From NCBI GenBank assembly GCA_963751695.1, contig CAVVVP010000001.1, positions 1 to 64,000 on the forward strand: a stretch of 64,000 bases of DNA. The letters are read 5' to 3'. The notes beneath the pieces were generated by a model. The model was not told the DNA's origin, did not search any database, and saw nothing but the letters and a program-made list of their open reading frames with translations. Position 1 is the stretch's first letter, and every line of letters starts with the position of its first letter. The DNA comes from SZUA-22 sp963751695. Its GTDB lineage: Bacteria; Bacteroidota; Ignavibacteria; Ignavibacteriales; Melioribacteraceae. Shown here piece after piece: positions 9,256 through 17,245 of the stretch. The position numbers and the translations under genes are program-made.

Positions 9256-9982
9256 TTAAGATTTCTTGGATGCACTAGAGCTTTCAATCCAACTAGGTTT
9301 TGAGTCGTATTCCCAATATGGTTTTTCGGAAGTGATTGTTGGAATCCAGACTTTACGATTGTAATCAAAGTTATAATGAATTGGTGGATAATAAGCACTC
9401 ATTTTAAATTTATTTGTGCATACCATTTCAACATCCATAGAAATTTTCAGTTTTGAAAAACTTATAGTTTTTTCAAGATTGGATACTATCTTCTTTATAT
9501 TCTTTATCTTTGAAAAACTCATATTCTTTATCTTTGAAAAAGCCACCAGTATTAAAAATCTCAAGGAATCTAAAATGCCCCTCCTTTCCTTCTTTTAACT
9601 GTAAATTCCAATACTGTTTTCCATCATATGCTGAACCAAAATTAATTAATTTATCCCCAACTTTGAGATTACAATTAAGTTGTACGGCAACTGGATAATT
9701 TGATAAATTGGTTAATCTTACTCTAGTATCCAGGACATCCCTCTCATTTATAAAAATTTCTATAGCAGCCGATGGATTACGTAATAGTCTCTGATCTTCC
9801 TCTGTAGCCTCAGCTATTTTTTCGTTAGCTTTTCTAATACGTTGAGTTTCAATTGTGTACCATAAAACAACAAGAGAGGTAAAAGCAAGTATTAAATCAG
9901 AATGCAAATCAAAAGGAGTAAAAATTCTTATGATGGTTAAAATTATTATGATAGTTAAACAAAAGTAAAATAATTTTTTCAT
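9256..9982 (-). pseudogene. Two-helix membrane protein, one frameshift
   Basis: Starting at ATG 9982 (MKKLFYFCLTII), the first 45 residues form two hydrophobic helices, followed by a charged linker and a soluble domain with a beta-rich look. A stop at 9473 follows KEYKEDSIQS. Removing one base near 9487 joins it to a second frame (VSNLEKTISFSKLK...) that runs to 9256, giving about 240 residues. A tandem repeat encoding FFKDKEYE twice lies just before the break. I do not recognise the family. The gene is enclosed by palindromes II and III, with the integrase next in line, so it is the clearest candidate for a mobile cassette in the window. Confidence 0.5.
9499..9542. repeat. Tandem repeat inside membrane-protein gene
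   Basis: A unit of 24 bases (9499-9522) is followed directly by a second copy whose first 19 bases are identical. On the minus strand it encodes FFKDKEYE followed by FFKDKEYK. It may reflect replication slippage and lies next to the frameshift near 9487. Confidence 0.8.
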
Positions 9983-10145
9983 GATATTGTACAATTATTT
10001 TTAGATAATTCTGAAATATCTGTTAAGTTTTAATCTGTACTTCATATTAAAAATACTCAATATGGAATAACCTGCATTAAAAATAGGACAAATATGATTG
10101 AATATCAATTGAAGTAATTCTAGATAGGCCTCAAAATCATTTATA

Positions 10146-10251
10146 TTTTTACCCTTCTCAACTTAGAATTATTTTCATTTGGCTACTGGTTTATAGTTTA
10201 CCATTGAACTAATGAGTTTAGATAAAAATCCTTAGTTGAGTGGGGTAAAAA
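10146..10251. repeat. Imperfect palindrome, attC-like (site III)
   Basis: The left arm (10146-10166) and the reverse complement of the right arm (10231-10251) match at 18 of 21 positions; both begin TTTTTACCC and contain CTCAAC. The right end carries GTTGAGT, fitting GTTRRRY; the left box is TCTCAAC. It starts about 160 bases upstream of the membrane-protein gene and stops 24 bases short of the integrase stop codon. It could also act as a terminator for the integrase, though no long T-run follows on the minus strand. Confidence 0.55.
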
Positions 10252-10274
10252 CATGACAGAATTGAAGTCTTAAC

Positions 10275-11246
10275 TTACTCTAGTAGTTCCACTGAAGCTT
10301 TTAGGTCTGAGTTATTCAAGTGGGAATAAATCTCAGTAGTTTTAACACTTGCATGACCCAATAGCTTTGATACATGATAGATTGATACTCCCTTCTGAAC
10401 TAACCAACTAGCAAAGGTATGGCGTAAACTATGAAAAGTTAGTTCACTTCTTATCTCAGATTTCCTTCTATATTTTTGAAATAGTTTTACAGTTTGCTGT
10501 TGAGTAAAGGGGAAAATTTTTTCTAACTCAATCCTTCTTTGAAGTATTTCCCTAACTTGTCTGTTCATCGGAATTACTCGTATTTTTTTAGTCTTAGTTA
10601 TGTGATTTCTATTGTCCAGAGTAATTACATTGCTTATTAAATCAATCTGTTCTTTTGTTATAGTTAGTAACTCCATTTGCCTTAGACCAGTATTGACTGC
10701 AACTGTTACCATATCCTTAAAATCTTTAATGTCAATAGAGTTAATAAATTGCTCATACTCTGATTCAGAGAAAAACATTGGTTGTTGTTCAGGAATGGTA
10801 GGTTTTTTGATTTTGCTAATGGGATTATCCTTTATGTATTCAAGAGTTATCGCATAATTCAATATATTGGAAAGTGTGGCAATATCTCGCCTAACTGAAT
10901 AAACCGATACCCTTTTACTTCGATAGCCAATATATTCTTGAATGAGTATAGCATTAAAGTTGTAAATGGAAATGTTACCAAAGTATTTAGCGGCTTGGTT
11001 CAAGGATACTCTAAGAGTTTTTGTATGATTCCATTTATGAATTGATTCTGAATGTTTTAAGAATCTAAATATCAAATCCTTAAATAGAATGCCTTCAGTT
11101 CTTTCCTTATTAAGAGATTCTTGGAAGTTAGTTAAAAATAGTAGTGCATCAGATTTGTTCTTTGCACCAGTAGATTTACTCGTCATTTTACCATTTGGTT
11201 GACGATAATAGATACAGTAGATTCCTTTGCGTTTTGATAGGTACAT
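10275..11246 (-). CDS. Tyrosine recombinase / phage-type integrase
   Basis: A 323-residue site-specific recombinase. Residues 1-60 form a small N-terminal DNA-binding region of arm type, 60-160 the SAM-like core-binding domain, and 165-315 the catalytic domain. Catalytic residues are visible in NTGLRQMELL (Arg), HSLRHTFAS (His-x2-Arg), LLGHAS (His) and TEIYSH (Tyr nucleophile). GGGAGG precedes ATG 11246 at five bases. It points away from the adjacent tRNA-Gly/tRNA-Cys genes, the usual layout for tRNA-targeting elements. It lacks the extra helix between the second and third catalytic patches that marks IntI integron integrases. A close relative survives as a C-terminal remnant at 46553-46735. 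Confidence 0.92.
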   Translation of the reverse strand: MYLSKRKGIYCIYYRQPNGKMTSKSTGAKNKSDALLFLTNFQESLNKERTEGILFKDLIFRFLKHSESIHKWNHTKTLRVSLNQAAKYFGNISIYNFNAILIQEYIGYRSKRVSVYSVRRDIATLSNILNYAITLEYIKDNPISKIKKPTIPEQQPMFFSESEYEQFINSIDIKDFKDMVTVAVNTGLRQMELLTITKEQIDLISNVITLDNRNHITKTKKIRVIPMNRQVREILQRRIELEKIFPFTQQQTVKLFQKYRRKSEIRSELTFHSLRHTFASWLVQKGVSIYHVSKLLGHASVKTTEIYSHLNNSDLKASVELLE

Positions 11247-11268
11247 TTTGTCCTCCCAAACTCAAATA

Positions 11269-11298
11269 AATCACTGATTACAACGCAGTGAAGTGATT
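11269..11298. promoter_or_regulatory. Inverted repeat upstream of integrase
   Basis: AATCACT at 11269-11275 is mirrored by AGTGATT at 11292-11298, with CACTG/CAGTG nested inside. It lies 23 bases upstream of the integrase ATG, so it may be an operator or a recombinase-binding site. This is a position-based guess. Confidence 0.3.
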
Positions 11299-11327
11299 AA
11301 GAAAGCAACTAATAATTAGCCATTTTT

Positions 11328-11349
11328 ATTAATCATTCATTAATCATTC
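11328..11349. repeat. Direct 11-bp repeats between integrase and tRNA-Cys
   Basis: Two perfect consecutive copies of attaatcattc. Short direct repeats beside an attachment site are typical of integrase arm-type sites, so this may be part of the attachment region. The sequence is simple and AT-rich, so chance is possible. Confidence 0.35.
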
Positions 11350-11378
11350 AAGATTTGCAACTCCCCTTTAAAACAAAA

Positions 11379-11409
11379 AAAGTGCAATTAAACTAATTAA
11401 TCACACTTT
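11379..11409 (-). terminator. Rho-independent terminator of tRNA-Gly/tRNA-Cys unit
   Basis: On the minus strand an AAAGTG...CACTTT hairpin with further ATTAA/TTAAT pairing follows tRNA-Cys by a few bases and runs into TTTTTTT. This is the expected end of the tRNA transcript. Confidence 0.65.
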
Positions 11410-11413
11410 CTTG

Positions 11414-11487
11414 AGGCGACGGTCGGATTCGAACCGACGAATAAAGGTTTTGCAGACCTTCGCCTTAAACCACTTGGCCACGTCGCC
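11414..11487 (-). tRNA. tRNA-Cys (GCA)
   Basis: A 74-nt cloverleaf with a 7-bp acceptor stem (GGCGACG/CGTCGCC), anticodon GCA in CTGCAAA, T-loop TTCGAAT and discriminator U, as usual for tRNA-Cys. CCA is not encoded. It is downstream of tRNA-Gly, and its 3' end faces the integrase, which makes it a possible attachment site for the left island. Confidence 0.95.
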
Positions 11488-11524
11488 ATAAACGATAAAA
11501 TCCACTAAAAGTGGATCTTAATTG

Positions 11525-11596
11525 AGCGGGAGACGGGACTTGAACCCGCGACAGCTACCTTGGCAAGGTAGTGCTCTACCACTGAGCTACTCCCGC
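11525..11596 (-). tRNA. tRNA-Gly (GCC)
   Basis: A 72-nt cloverleaf with acceptor GCGGGAG/CTCCCGC, anticodon GCC in TTGCCAA, T-loop TTCAAGT and discriminator U. CCA is not encoded. It is 37 bases upstream of tRNA-Cys, and the two probably form one transcript. Confidence 0.95.
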
Positions 11597-11684
11597 AATT
11601 AAATCCAATAAGAACAAATTTGAACAACAAATATAATATTGTTTTTTATATCAAACAATAGTTGGTACTAAAATTATGATTCAC

Positions 11685-13397
11685 CTAGTCTTGATTGCTA
11701 TTTGCATACCTTTTAATTTTTTGCGTAGTAGTTTTTTCAAATTCATTTTCTCGCGTGACAAATGATCTGATTCTTTTAAAAGAAGCAAGTTGTTTATTTA
11801 CTTCATTTATTTCACTTTGTAGTACCTTATTTATAAACTCCTCATTAATAGACTTTTTCTCTTTTTCTGAGAGTTCAATAAAGGCTTCCGAATCTGGTAC
11901 GATTTTAACGGCAATTATTTCATCTTGTTTTTCATCTTTTTTACCATAAACAATGCATTCAAGTACATATTTACTTCTACTTAAAATATCTTCAATTTCT
12001 TCGGGAAAAACATTTTCACCTGACTTTGAGATGATAACGTTTTTCTTGCGACCATTTATATGGAGGAATCCATCTACATCTATGTGGCCAAGATCTCCTG
12101 TACTTAACCAACCATCTTTAATTACCTCATTTGTAGCCTCATCATTCTTATAGTACCCCAACATTATACTTGATCCTTTAGCTACAATTTCCCCAACTCC
12201 GTTCTCATCTTGATTATCGATCCGAATTTCAACATTTGGTAATGGTAATCCTGCCGCATCATCTTTAAAATTATCAAGTTGATTTAATGCAAGTATTGGA
12301 GAAGTCTCCGTCAATCCATAACCCTGCACAAAAGTAAAGCCAAATCCCCTCAAACCTGCAGCAACAAGAGGATCCGGGGCTGCCCCTCCTGCAATAAAAG
12401 CACGTATATGTCCTCCAAATTTTTCATGAAGTTCAGAAAATATCTTTTCTTTTACTCCCTTTACCTTCAGAGTAGATAACAGGTCACTAAATTTTACTAA
12501 TATTGGTACAATAATCGACTTCACTTTATCTTCTGAGATAGTTTTGGTAATTCTCTTATACATTTTATCGAATAATAATGGTACTCCTAACAACATTGTT
12601 GCTTGCACAGATTGAATATCATCAACAATGGTTTTAAGACTTCGAGAATAATGAACTGATGCACCCGAATAAATTGGGCAAAGCATTCCACAAGTACATT
12701 CGTAAGTGTGATGGATTGGAAGAACTGATAAAAACTTATCTGTTGGATATATCATCATCATGCTTACCATAGCAACAATGTTTGAAGCGATATTTTTCTG
12801 ACTAAGCATAACACCCTTTGCTCTACCTAGGGAACCGGATGTAAATATTATTCCTGCTAATTCATCATTAACAATAGTAGGTAAGTTTTCTATATTCTTT
12901 TCATCAGTGCTCTCAATCATTTTCTTCATATCTAGAAAATTGGACACCTCTTTAATCTCATCCATACAGATAAAATGCTGAAGCTTTTTTAGAGCTGAGT
13001 GACTAATATCAAAAAGATCAGAATATGAGCCGGAAAATATAATCACTTCAGATTCTGATTCGTGAATAATGTTGTATATATCATTTTGAGTAAGATTTTT
13101 ATCTATTGGAACGACAACATAGTTAAAAAGCATACATGTAAAATATGCTATAGACCACTGGACCCGGTTTTCACCAAGTATAGCAATATGTGTTCTTTCT
13201 GAAATTCCAAGATTTTGCAAAGCATTACCAAACTTTAACACATTGGATAGAAGCTCTTTATAGGTAACTTTTTGAATGGGAGTCTCATTTAGATCCTCCA
13301 TCGCAAGTTTATCAGAATACTCATTTGCTGATCTAAGCAATAGATCTTGAACAGAATCAATTTGCGGAACATCAAAAAGCTTATAACTCTTTTTCAT
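11685..13397 (-). CDS. AMP-dependent acyl-CoA synthetase/ligase (long-chain type)
   Basis: A 570-residue ANL-superfamily enzyme that activates a fatty acid with ATP and transfers the acyl group to CoA. The adenylate loop IIFTSGSLGRAKGVMLS is near residue 185. GYGLTETSP near 360, STGDLGHIDVDGFLHINGRKK near 440 and the catalytic lysine region of the C-terminal subdomain (TTTQKIKR, near the end) complete the fold. The loop has GSLGRAKG rather than the usual TTGxPKG. GGGAGG stands five bases upstream of ATG 13397. Length and motifs fit long-chain acyl-CoA synthetase; the natural substrate is not shown by sequence. It is upstream of the tRNA pair and separated from pepD by 64 bases. Confidence 0.88.
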   Translation of the reverse strand: MKKSYKLFDVPQIDSVQDLLLRSANEYSDKLAMEDLNETPIQKVTYKELLSNVLKFGNALQNLGISERTHIAILGENRVQWSIAYFTCMLFNYVVVPIDKNLTQNDIYNIIHESESEVIIFSGSYSDLFDISHSALKKLQHFICMDEIKEVSNFLDMKKMIESTDEKNIENLPTIVNDELAGIIFTSGSLGRAKGVMLSQKNIASNIVAMVSMMMIYPTDKFLSVLPIHHTYECTCGMLCPIYSGASVHYSRSLKTIVDDIQSVQATMLLGVPLLFDKMYKRITKTISEDKVKSIIVPILVKFSDLLSTLKVKGVKEKIFSELHEKFGGHIRAFIAGGAAPDPLVAAGLRGFGFTFVQGYGLTETSPILALNQLDNFKDDAAGLPLPNVEIRIDNQDENGVGEIVAKGSSIMLGYYKNDEATNEVIKDGWLSTGDLGHIDVDGFLHINGRKKNVIISKSGENVFPEEIEDILSRSKYVLECIVYGKKDEKQDEIIAVKIVPDSEAFIELSEKEKKSINEEFINKVLQSEINEVNKQLASFKRIRSFVTRENEFEKTTTQKIKRYANSNQD

Positions 13398-13461
13398 CTC
13401 TACCTCCCAATCAGGTGATAAGTTTTTCTAAACGTATTTATGTAGAATTATTATTGCTTAA

Positions 13462-14934
13462 CTATTTCTGTTCTGTGTATTTGAGTAATATCCCTTTTAA
13501 TAAGTTATAGAACTTTTCCGTGGCGGGAATATTCAAACGTTCATCTGGGGAATGTGCTCCTTCAATTGTTGGTCCAAATGATATCATATCAATTCCAGGA
13601 TACTTTGCACCCAACAATCCGGTTTCTAAGCCTGCATGAATGGCTTTGATTTCCGGATTACTTCCGAACATTTCCTTGTAAACTTCTTGAGATACTTTTA
13701 ATAATTCGCTATTCATATTTGGTTGCCAACCTGGATATCCATCACCAGTATCTACATTAACCGCTCCACCTAACTGAAATACAGCTTTGACTTGATTAGA
13801 AATATTCCATTTTGCGCTATCAATTGCACTGCGTTGGCTAGTCCCAACTATTAATTTATTATCCTCTCTCTCTATTGTTGCTAGATTTGTTGATGTTTCA
13901 ACTAAACCAGGTATATCTGGGCTCATTGCCATTATTCCGTGAGGCATAGCAAGTAAAACGTTTATCAGATTATTTATAAAATCTACAGAAAAGACTTCAG
14001 TATCAATAGAATCGAGTTGTTCGAATTTAACTTCCAAACCAGGATCATTGACATTAAATTCTAACAAAGTATCACTGATGAATTGTGAAATAATTCCCTG
14101 TACTTTTGCAATGGTACTTGAATTCAGAAGTATATTTACTTCAGCTTCTCGTGGAATTGCATTTCTAAGTGATCCGCCTGAAATATTTGAGAGCTCGAAT
14201 TTTACATCTTTTCTTATTCGATCGAGCAGTTGAGCAAGTAGTCTAATGGCATTTGCTCTTCCATTCGCAACATCTAATCCGGAATGACCACCTTTTAATC
14301 CTGTGATCATTAACTCATAAGTTTTCATTGAAGTATCAGCAACTTCATATTCAAACTTAAAAACTCCACGAGTATCTTGACCGCCAGAACAGCCAACATA
14401 AAATGCTCCATCCTCTTCAGAGTCTAAGTTTAGTAGAGTTTTACCGGATATAAAATTTGGCTTCAACTCATTCACTCCTGTCATTCCTGTCTCTTCGTCG
14501 ACAGTGCAAAGCAACTCTAAAGGACCATGAATCACAGAATCATCTGTAGCAGCAGCCATACCAGCAGCAACACCGATTGCATTATCGGCACCAAGAGTTG
14601 TTCCCTCAGCGGTGATCCATTCTCCGTCTTTGTAAATCTTGATTGGATCATTCTCGAAGTCATGCTCCGTACCTTTGTTTTTTTCGCAAACCATATCAAG
14701 ATGACCTTGAATAACGATTGTAGGCGCTGATTCATATCCAGGTGTCGCGGGAACTTTGATTACAATATTACCTGTTTCATCTTCAACAAATTTTAAACCC
14801 TTTGAGTTAGCAAATTCTCTAACGTGTGCTCTTATTTTTTCTTCTTTTTTTGATGGTCTTGGTACTTGTGTAAATCCATAAAAATATTCCCAAACTAGTT
14901 TTGGTTCTAATCCTTCGATTGCTGATTTTGACAT
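13462..14934 (-). CDS. pepD: Aminoacyl-histidine dipeptidase (peptidase D)
   Basis: An M20C metallopeptidase of 490 residues that hydrolyses Xaa-His and other dipeptides in the cytoplasm. Metal and catalytic residues are visible: QGHLDMVCEK near residue 78, GADNAIG near 117 (bridging Asp), DEETGM near 148 (general base Glu), NLDSEEDG near 170 and EGAHSPDE near 460 (His). The M20 dimerisation/lid insertion contains GLKGGHSGLD. Length is normal. AGGAG precedes ATG 14934. It lies 18 bases downstream of the YchF-like gene, so the two may be co-transcribed. Confidence 0.93.
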   Translation of the reverse strand: MSKSAIEGLEPKLVWEYFYGFTQVPRPSKKEEKIRAHVREFANSKGLKFVEDETGNIVIKVPATPGYESAPTIVIQGHLDMVCEKNKGTEHDFENDPIKIYKDGEWITAEGTTLGADNAIGVAAGMAAATDDSVIHGPLELLCTVDEETGMTGVNELKPNFISGKTLLNLDSEEDGAFYVGCSGGQDTRGVFKFEYEVADTSMKTYELMITGLKGGHSGLDVANGRANAIRLLAQLLDRIRKDVKFELSNISGGSLRNAIPREAEVNILLNSSTIAKVQGIISQFISDTLLEFNVNDPGLEVKFEQLDSIDTEVFSVDFINNLINVLLAMPHGIMAMSPDIPGLVETSTNLATIEREDNKLIVGTSQRSAIDSAKWNISNQVKAVFQLGGAVNVDTGDGYPGWQPNMNSELLKVSQEVYKEMFGSNPEIKAIHAGLETGLLGAKYPGIDMISFGPTIEGAHSPDERLNIPATEKFYNLLKGILLKYTEQK

Positions 14935-14952
14935 ATCTACTCCTTATTAAAT

Positions 14953-16035
14953 TTAACTGTGACGAATATTTAATATATCGCCATCTAATACAATATATTG
15001 TTTACCTTCTAATCTCCAAACTCCAGCTTCTTTGCATTTTGTAAATGATTCGTACTTCATATAGTCATCGTAGTGAACAACTTCTGCTCGAATAAATTTG
15101 TTGTAGAAATCTGTATGGATTACTCCAGCTGATTCTTGAGCAGAATATTTCTTTTTAATTGTCCAAGCTCTGCATTCATCTTCACCTACCGTAAAGAACG
15201 ATTGTAATCCAAGTTTTTCATAAGAAGAACGCAATATTTTACTCAAAGCTGATTCTGTTATTCCATAGTCTTCCATAAATGTCTGACTATCTTCTTCGTC
15301 CATAGTGGAAAGTTCATATTCTATTTTCCCAAAGAATGGAATAATTGTAACTGATTTATCAATCAATGAGTTTATAATCTCTTCTAAAATTGATTCAGTA
15401 TTTTCAATTGATTCCTCATCAAAATTTACTCCGATTAATAAGGGTTTAAGTGTTAGCAATTGATATCCAGACAAAAGTTTTACTTCTTCGCCAGAAAGTT
15501 CAAGCGTCCTTAGTGGTTTTTCTTCTTCAACATGTTTGTAGCATTTTTCAATTACTGGTAGTTCCCTTTTAAGTTTATCATCCTTAACCTTCATAATCTC
15601 TTTTTTCAATTTCTCTATCCTTGATTCAAGAAATGCAAGATCATGGAATAAAAATTCACTATCTAAGAATTCAATATCTCTGGTAGGATTGATGTCATTC
15701 ATTGGATGAGGGACAGTGTCATCTTTAAACTGGCGGATTACATAAAATAGTGCATCATTATTCTTAACGTTGTTCAAAAATTGGCTTGTAATTTTGACCT
15801 TTCCGTCGTCAGCCATTTTCAGTCCTGGTGTGTCGAACAGTTCAATAGTAGCGTTAATTGTTTTCTTTGGGTTGAAAAGTTCTGTAAGTTTATCTAACCT
15901 TTCATCCGGTACCTTTACCACCTCAATAGATGTTTCTTCAGAGCCAGTATTTATTTCTGAGGGTTCAATTTTTGCAATAGTATTAAAAAGTGTGGTCTTT
16001 CCGGAGTACTGTAATCCAACAAGTCCAATCTGCAT
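14953..16035 (-). CDS. YchF/Obg-like GTPase-family protein, divergent
   Basis: A 360-residue YchF-like protein. The P-loop is GLQYSGKTTLFN instead of the usual GxPNVGKSTLFN, the G3 region is FDTPGLKMADDG, and an N-x-x-E motif (NFDE) in place of NKxD agrees with the YchF subfamily, which prefers ATP. The C-terminal TGS-type domain is well conserved (FFTVGEDECRAWTIKK, AGVIHTDF, IRAEVVHYDD, RLEGKQY). A canonical YchF is usually more conserved, so this may be a paralogue with a separate copy elsewhere. It is 56 bases downstream of clpS. The role in ribosome or stress biology is inferred from the family. Confidence 0.85.
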   Translation of the reverse strand: MQIGLVGLQYSGKTTLFNTIAKIEPSEINTGSEETSIEVVKVPDERLDKLTELFNPKKTINATIELFDTPGLKMADDGKVKITSQFLNNVKNNDALFYVIRQFKDDTVPHPMNDINPTRDIEFLDSEFLFHDLAFLESRIEKLKKEIMKVKDDKLKRELPVIEKCYKHVEEEKPLRTLELSGEEVKLLSGYQLLTLKPLLIGVNFDEESIENTESILEEIINSLIDKSVTIIPFFGKIEYELSTMDEEDSQTFMEDYGITESALSKILRSSYEKLGLQSFFTVGEDECRAWTIKKKYSAQESAGVIHTDFYNKFIRAEVVHYDDYMKYESFTKCKEAGVWRLEGKQYIVLDGDILNIRHS

Positions 16036-16091
16036 TTTTCAGTCCAATTATGTGAGAAACGTTAATCTAAATATAAAAATAAAATGTTGAA

Positions 16092-16379
16092 CTATTCTGA
16101 AACGATTTGTGTATGCAGCCCTATCTCTTCCAAAATCGAAGTTACTTTAAGACAAGCATTCAAGTCACCAATATATACTAGTGCTTGACCTTTTACATGA
16201 ATTGTAAATGCGAAATCACGTGCTTTTTCGAATGAGCAACCGATCGCTTTTATAAGCTGAACTATTACTTCATCAAATGTATGAACATCGTCATTATAAA
16301 GTATAACCTTAAATGGCAAACCAATTGTTGTTTCCTCCTCTTGAAGAGGTTCAGCTATTCCGGTCTTTTCCTTTTCCAT
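16092..16379 (-). CDS. clpS: ATP-dependent Clp protease adaptor ClpS
   Basis: A 95-residue adaptor that delivers N-end-rule substrates to the ClpA/ClpC AAA+ unfoldase. The first 20 residues form the flexible tail; the core begins FKVILYNDDVHTFDEVI, with the Asn-Asp-Asp that contacts the substrate N-terminus, and contains IHVKGQALVYIGD. It is divergent from etfB, with a 109-bp shared upstream region (16380-16488). Confidence 0.9.
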   Translation of the reverse strand: MEKEKTGIAEPLQEEETTIGLPFKVILYNDDVHTFDEVIVQLIKAIGCSFEKARDFAFTIHVKGQALVYIGDLNACLKVTSILEEIGLHTQIVSE

Positions 16380-16488
16380 TTTGCTATATGAATTATAACT
16401 TCAGCCTAAAATATAAAAATAGTTGATTATAGAGAAATTTAGTTATATTTTGAGACAAATTGTATAATTAATCAGCCTTGGAGATAAC

Positions 16489-17235
16489 ATGATAATTGCT
16501 GTTTGTGTTAGTCAAGTACCAGATACTGCAACAAAAATTAATCTTTCTACTGATGGAAAGACAATTGATCCCACTGGTGTATCTTTTGTTCTTAATCCTT
16601 ATGATGAGTTTGCAATTGAAGAAGCACTTTTAAAAAGAGAAGATCTTGGTGGTGAAGTTATTGCAATTACGGTCGGAGGGGAAAGGACAAAAGAAGCCCT
16701 GAAGAAAGCTATTGCAATGGGAGTTGATGATGCTGTTTTACTCAAGACTGAATCTGAATTAGATTCAATGGCAACTGCAAAAGCGTTAGCCACTGAGATA
16801 AAAGAACTCCAGGCTGAATTAGTTTTTATGGGTAAGCAATCTGTTGATTATGATAATTCAATCACAAGTCAACTGACTGCAGCATTATTGAATTTCAACT
16901 CGGTATCAGTTGTAGTTGATCTTAGAGTTGATGGAGCAAAGGTTTATGCTGAGCGAGAGATCGAAGGAGGTAGAGAAGTTGTAGAAACAACACTACCGGT
17001 AGTCATTTCAGCACAGAAAGGATTGAACACTCCAAGATTTCCTTCAATGAAAGGGATTATGGCAGCAAAGAAAAAAACCATTTCTGAAAAGGAAATAGAA
17101 GTGGAGCAATTGAAAACAAAAATTATTGGCATGGGAAAGCCTTTGACAAAGCAACCTGGAAGAATTATTGGTTCGGATAGCACCGCAGTTCCAGAATTAA
17201 TTAGATTATTAAAAGACGAAGTAAAAGTCATCTAA
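16489..17235 (+). CDS. etfB: Electron transfer flavoprotein beta subunit
   Basis: A 248-residue EtfB that pairs with EtfA to carry electrons from acyl-CoA and other dehydrogenases to the quinone pool. The N-terminus MIIAVCVSQVPDTATKI and the NPYDEFAIEEAL segment are typical, and the ETF signature region lies near residues 120-180 (VDYDNSITSQLTAALL). GGAG lies just upstream of ATG. The gene is followed 10 bases later by etfA. Confidence 0.95.
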   Translation: MIIAVCVSQVPDTATKINLSTDGKTIDPTGVSFVLNPYDEFAIEEALLKREDLGGEVIAITVGGERTKEALKKAIAMGVDDAVLLKTESELDSMATAKALATEIKELQAELVFMGKQSVDYDNSITSQLTAALLNFNSVSVVVDLRVDGAKVYAEREIEGGREVVETTLPVVISAQKGLNTPRFPSMKGIMAAKKKTISEKEIEVEQLKTKIIGMGKPLTKQPGRIIGSDSTAVPELIRLLKDEVKVI

Positions 17236-17245
17236 GGAATAAATA

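Larger units (their letters stand above)
1..11350. mobile_element. Left accessory island (right end; left end outside window)
   Basis: This is a run of defence-type and hypothetical genes on the minus strand, ending in a tyrosine recombinase immediately downstream of a tRNA-Gly/tRNA-Cys pair. It holds a type I restriction-modification operon, an AIPR gene, a DUF6508 gene, a membrane-protein gene and three palindromic elements. Most genes are interrupted, unlike the core genes to the right of the tRNAs. Direct 11-bp repeats at 11328-11349, between the recombinase and tRNA-Cys, could be arm-type binding sites. No second copy of the tRNA-Cys 3' end is visible in the window, so the left boundary is probably beyond position 1. 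That this is one integrated element, rather than several, is an inference. Confidence 0.6.

Noticed and set aside
10275..11246. Classical integron integrase (IntI)
   Set aside because: The sequence between the second and third catalytic patches lacks the IntI-specific insert, and the N-terminus is of phage arm-binding type. Only the sites look integron-like.
11685..13397. Acyl-CoA ligase as part of the mobile island
   Set aside because: It lies on the core side of the tRNA pair and is intact, so nothing ties it to the element.
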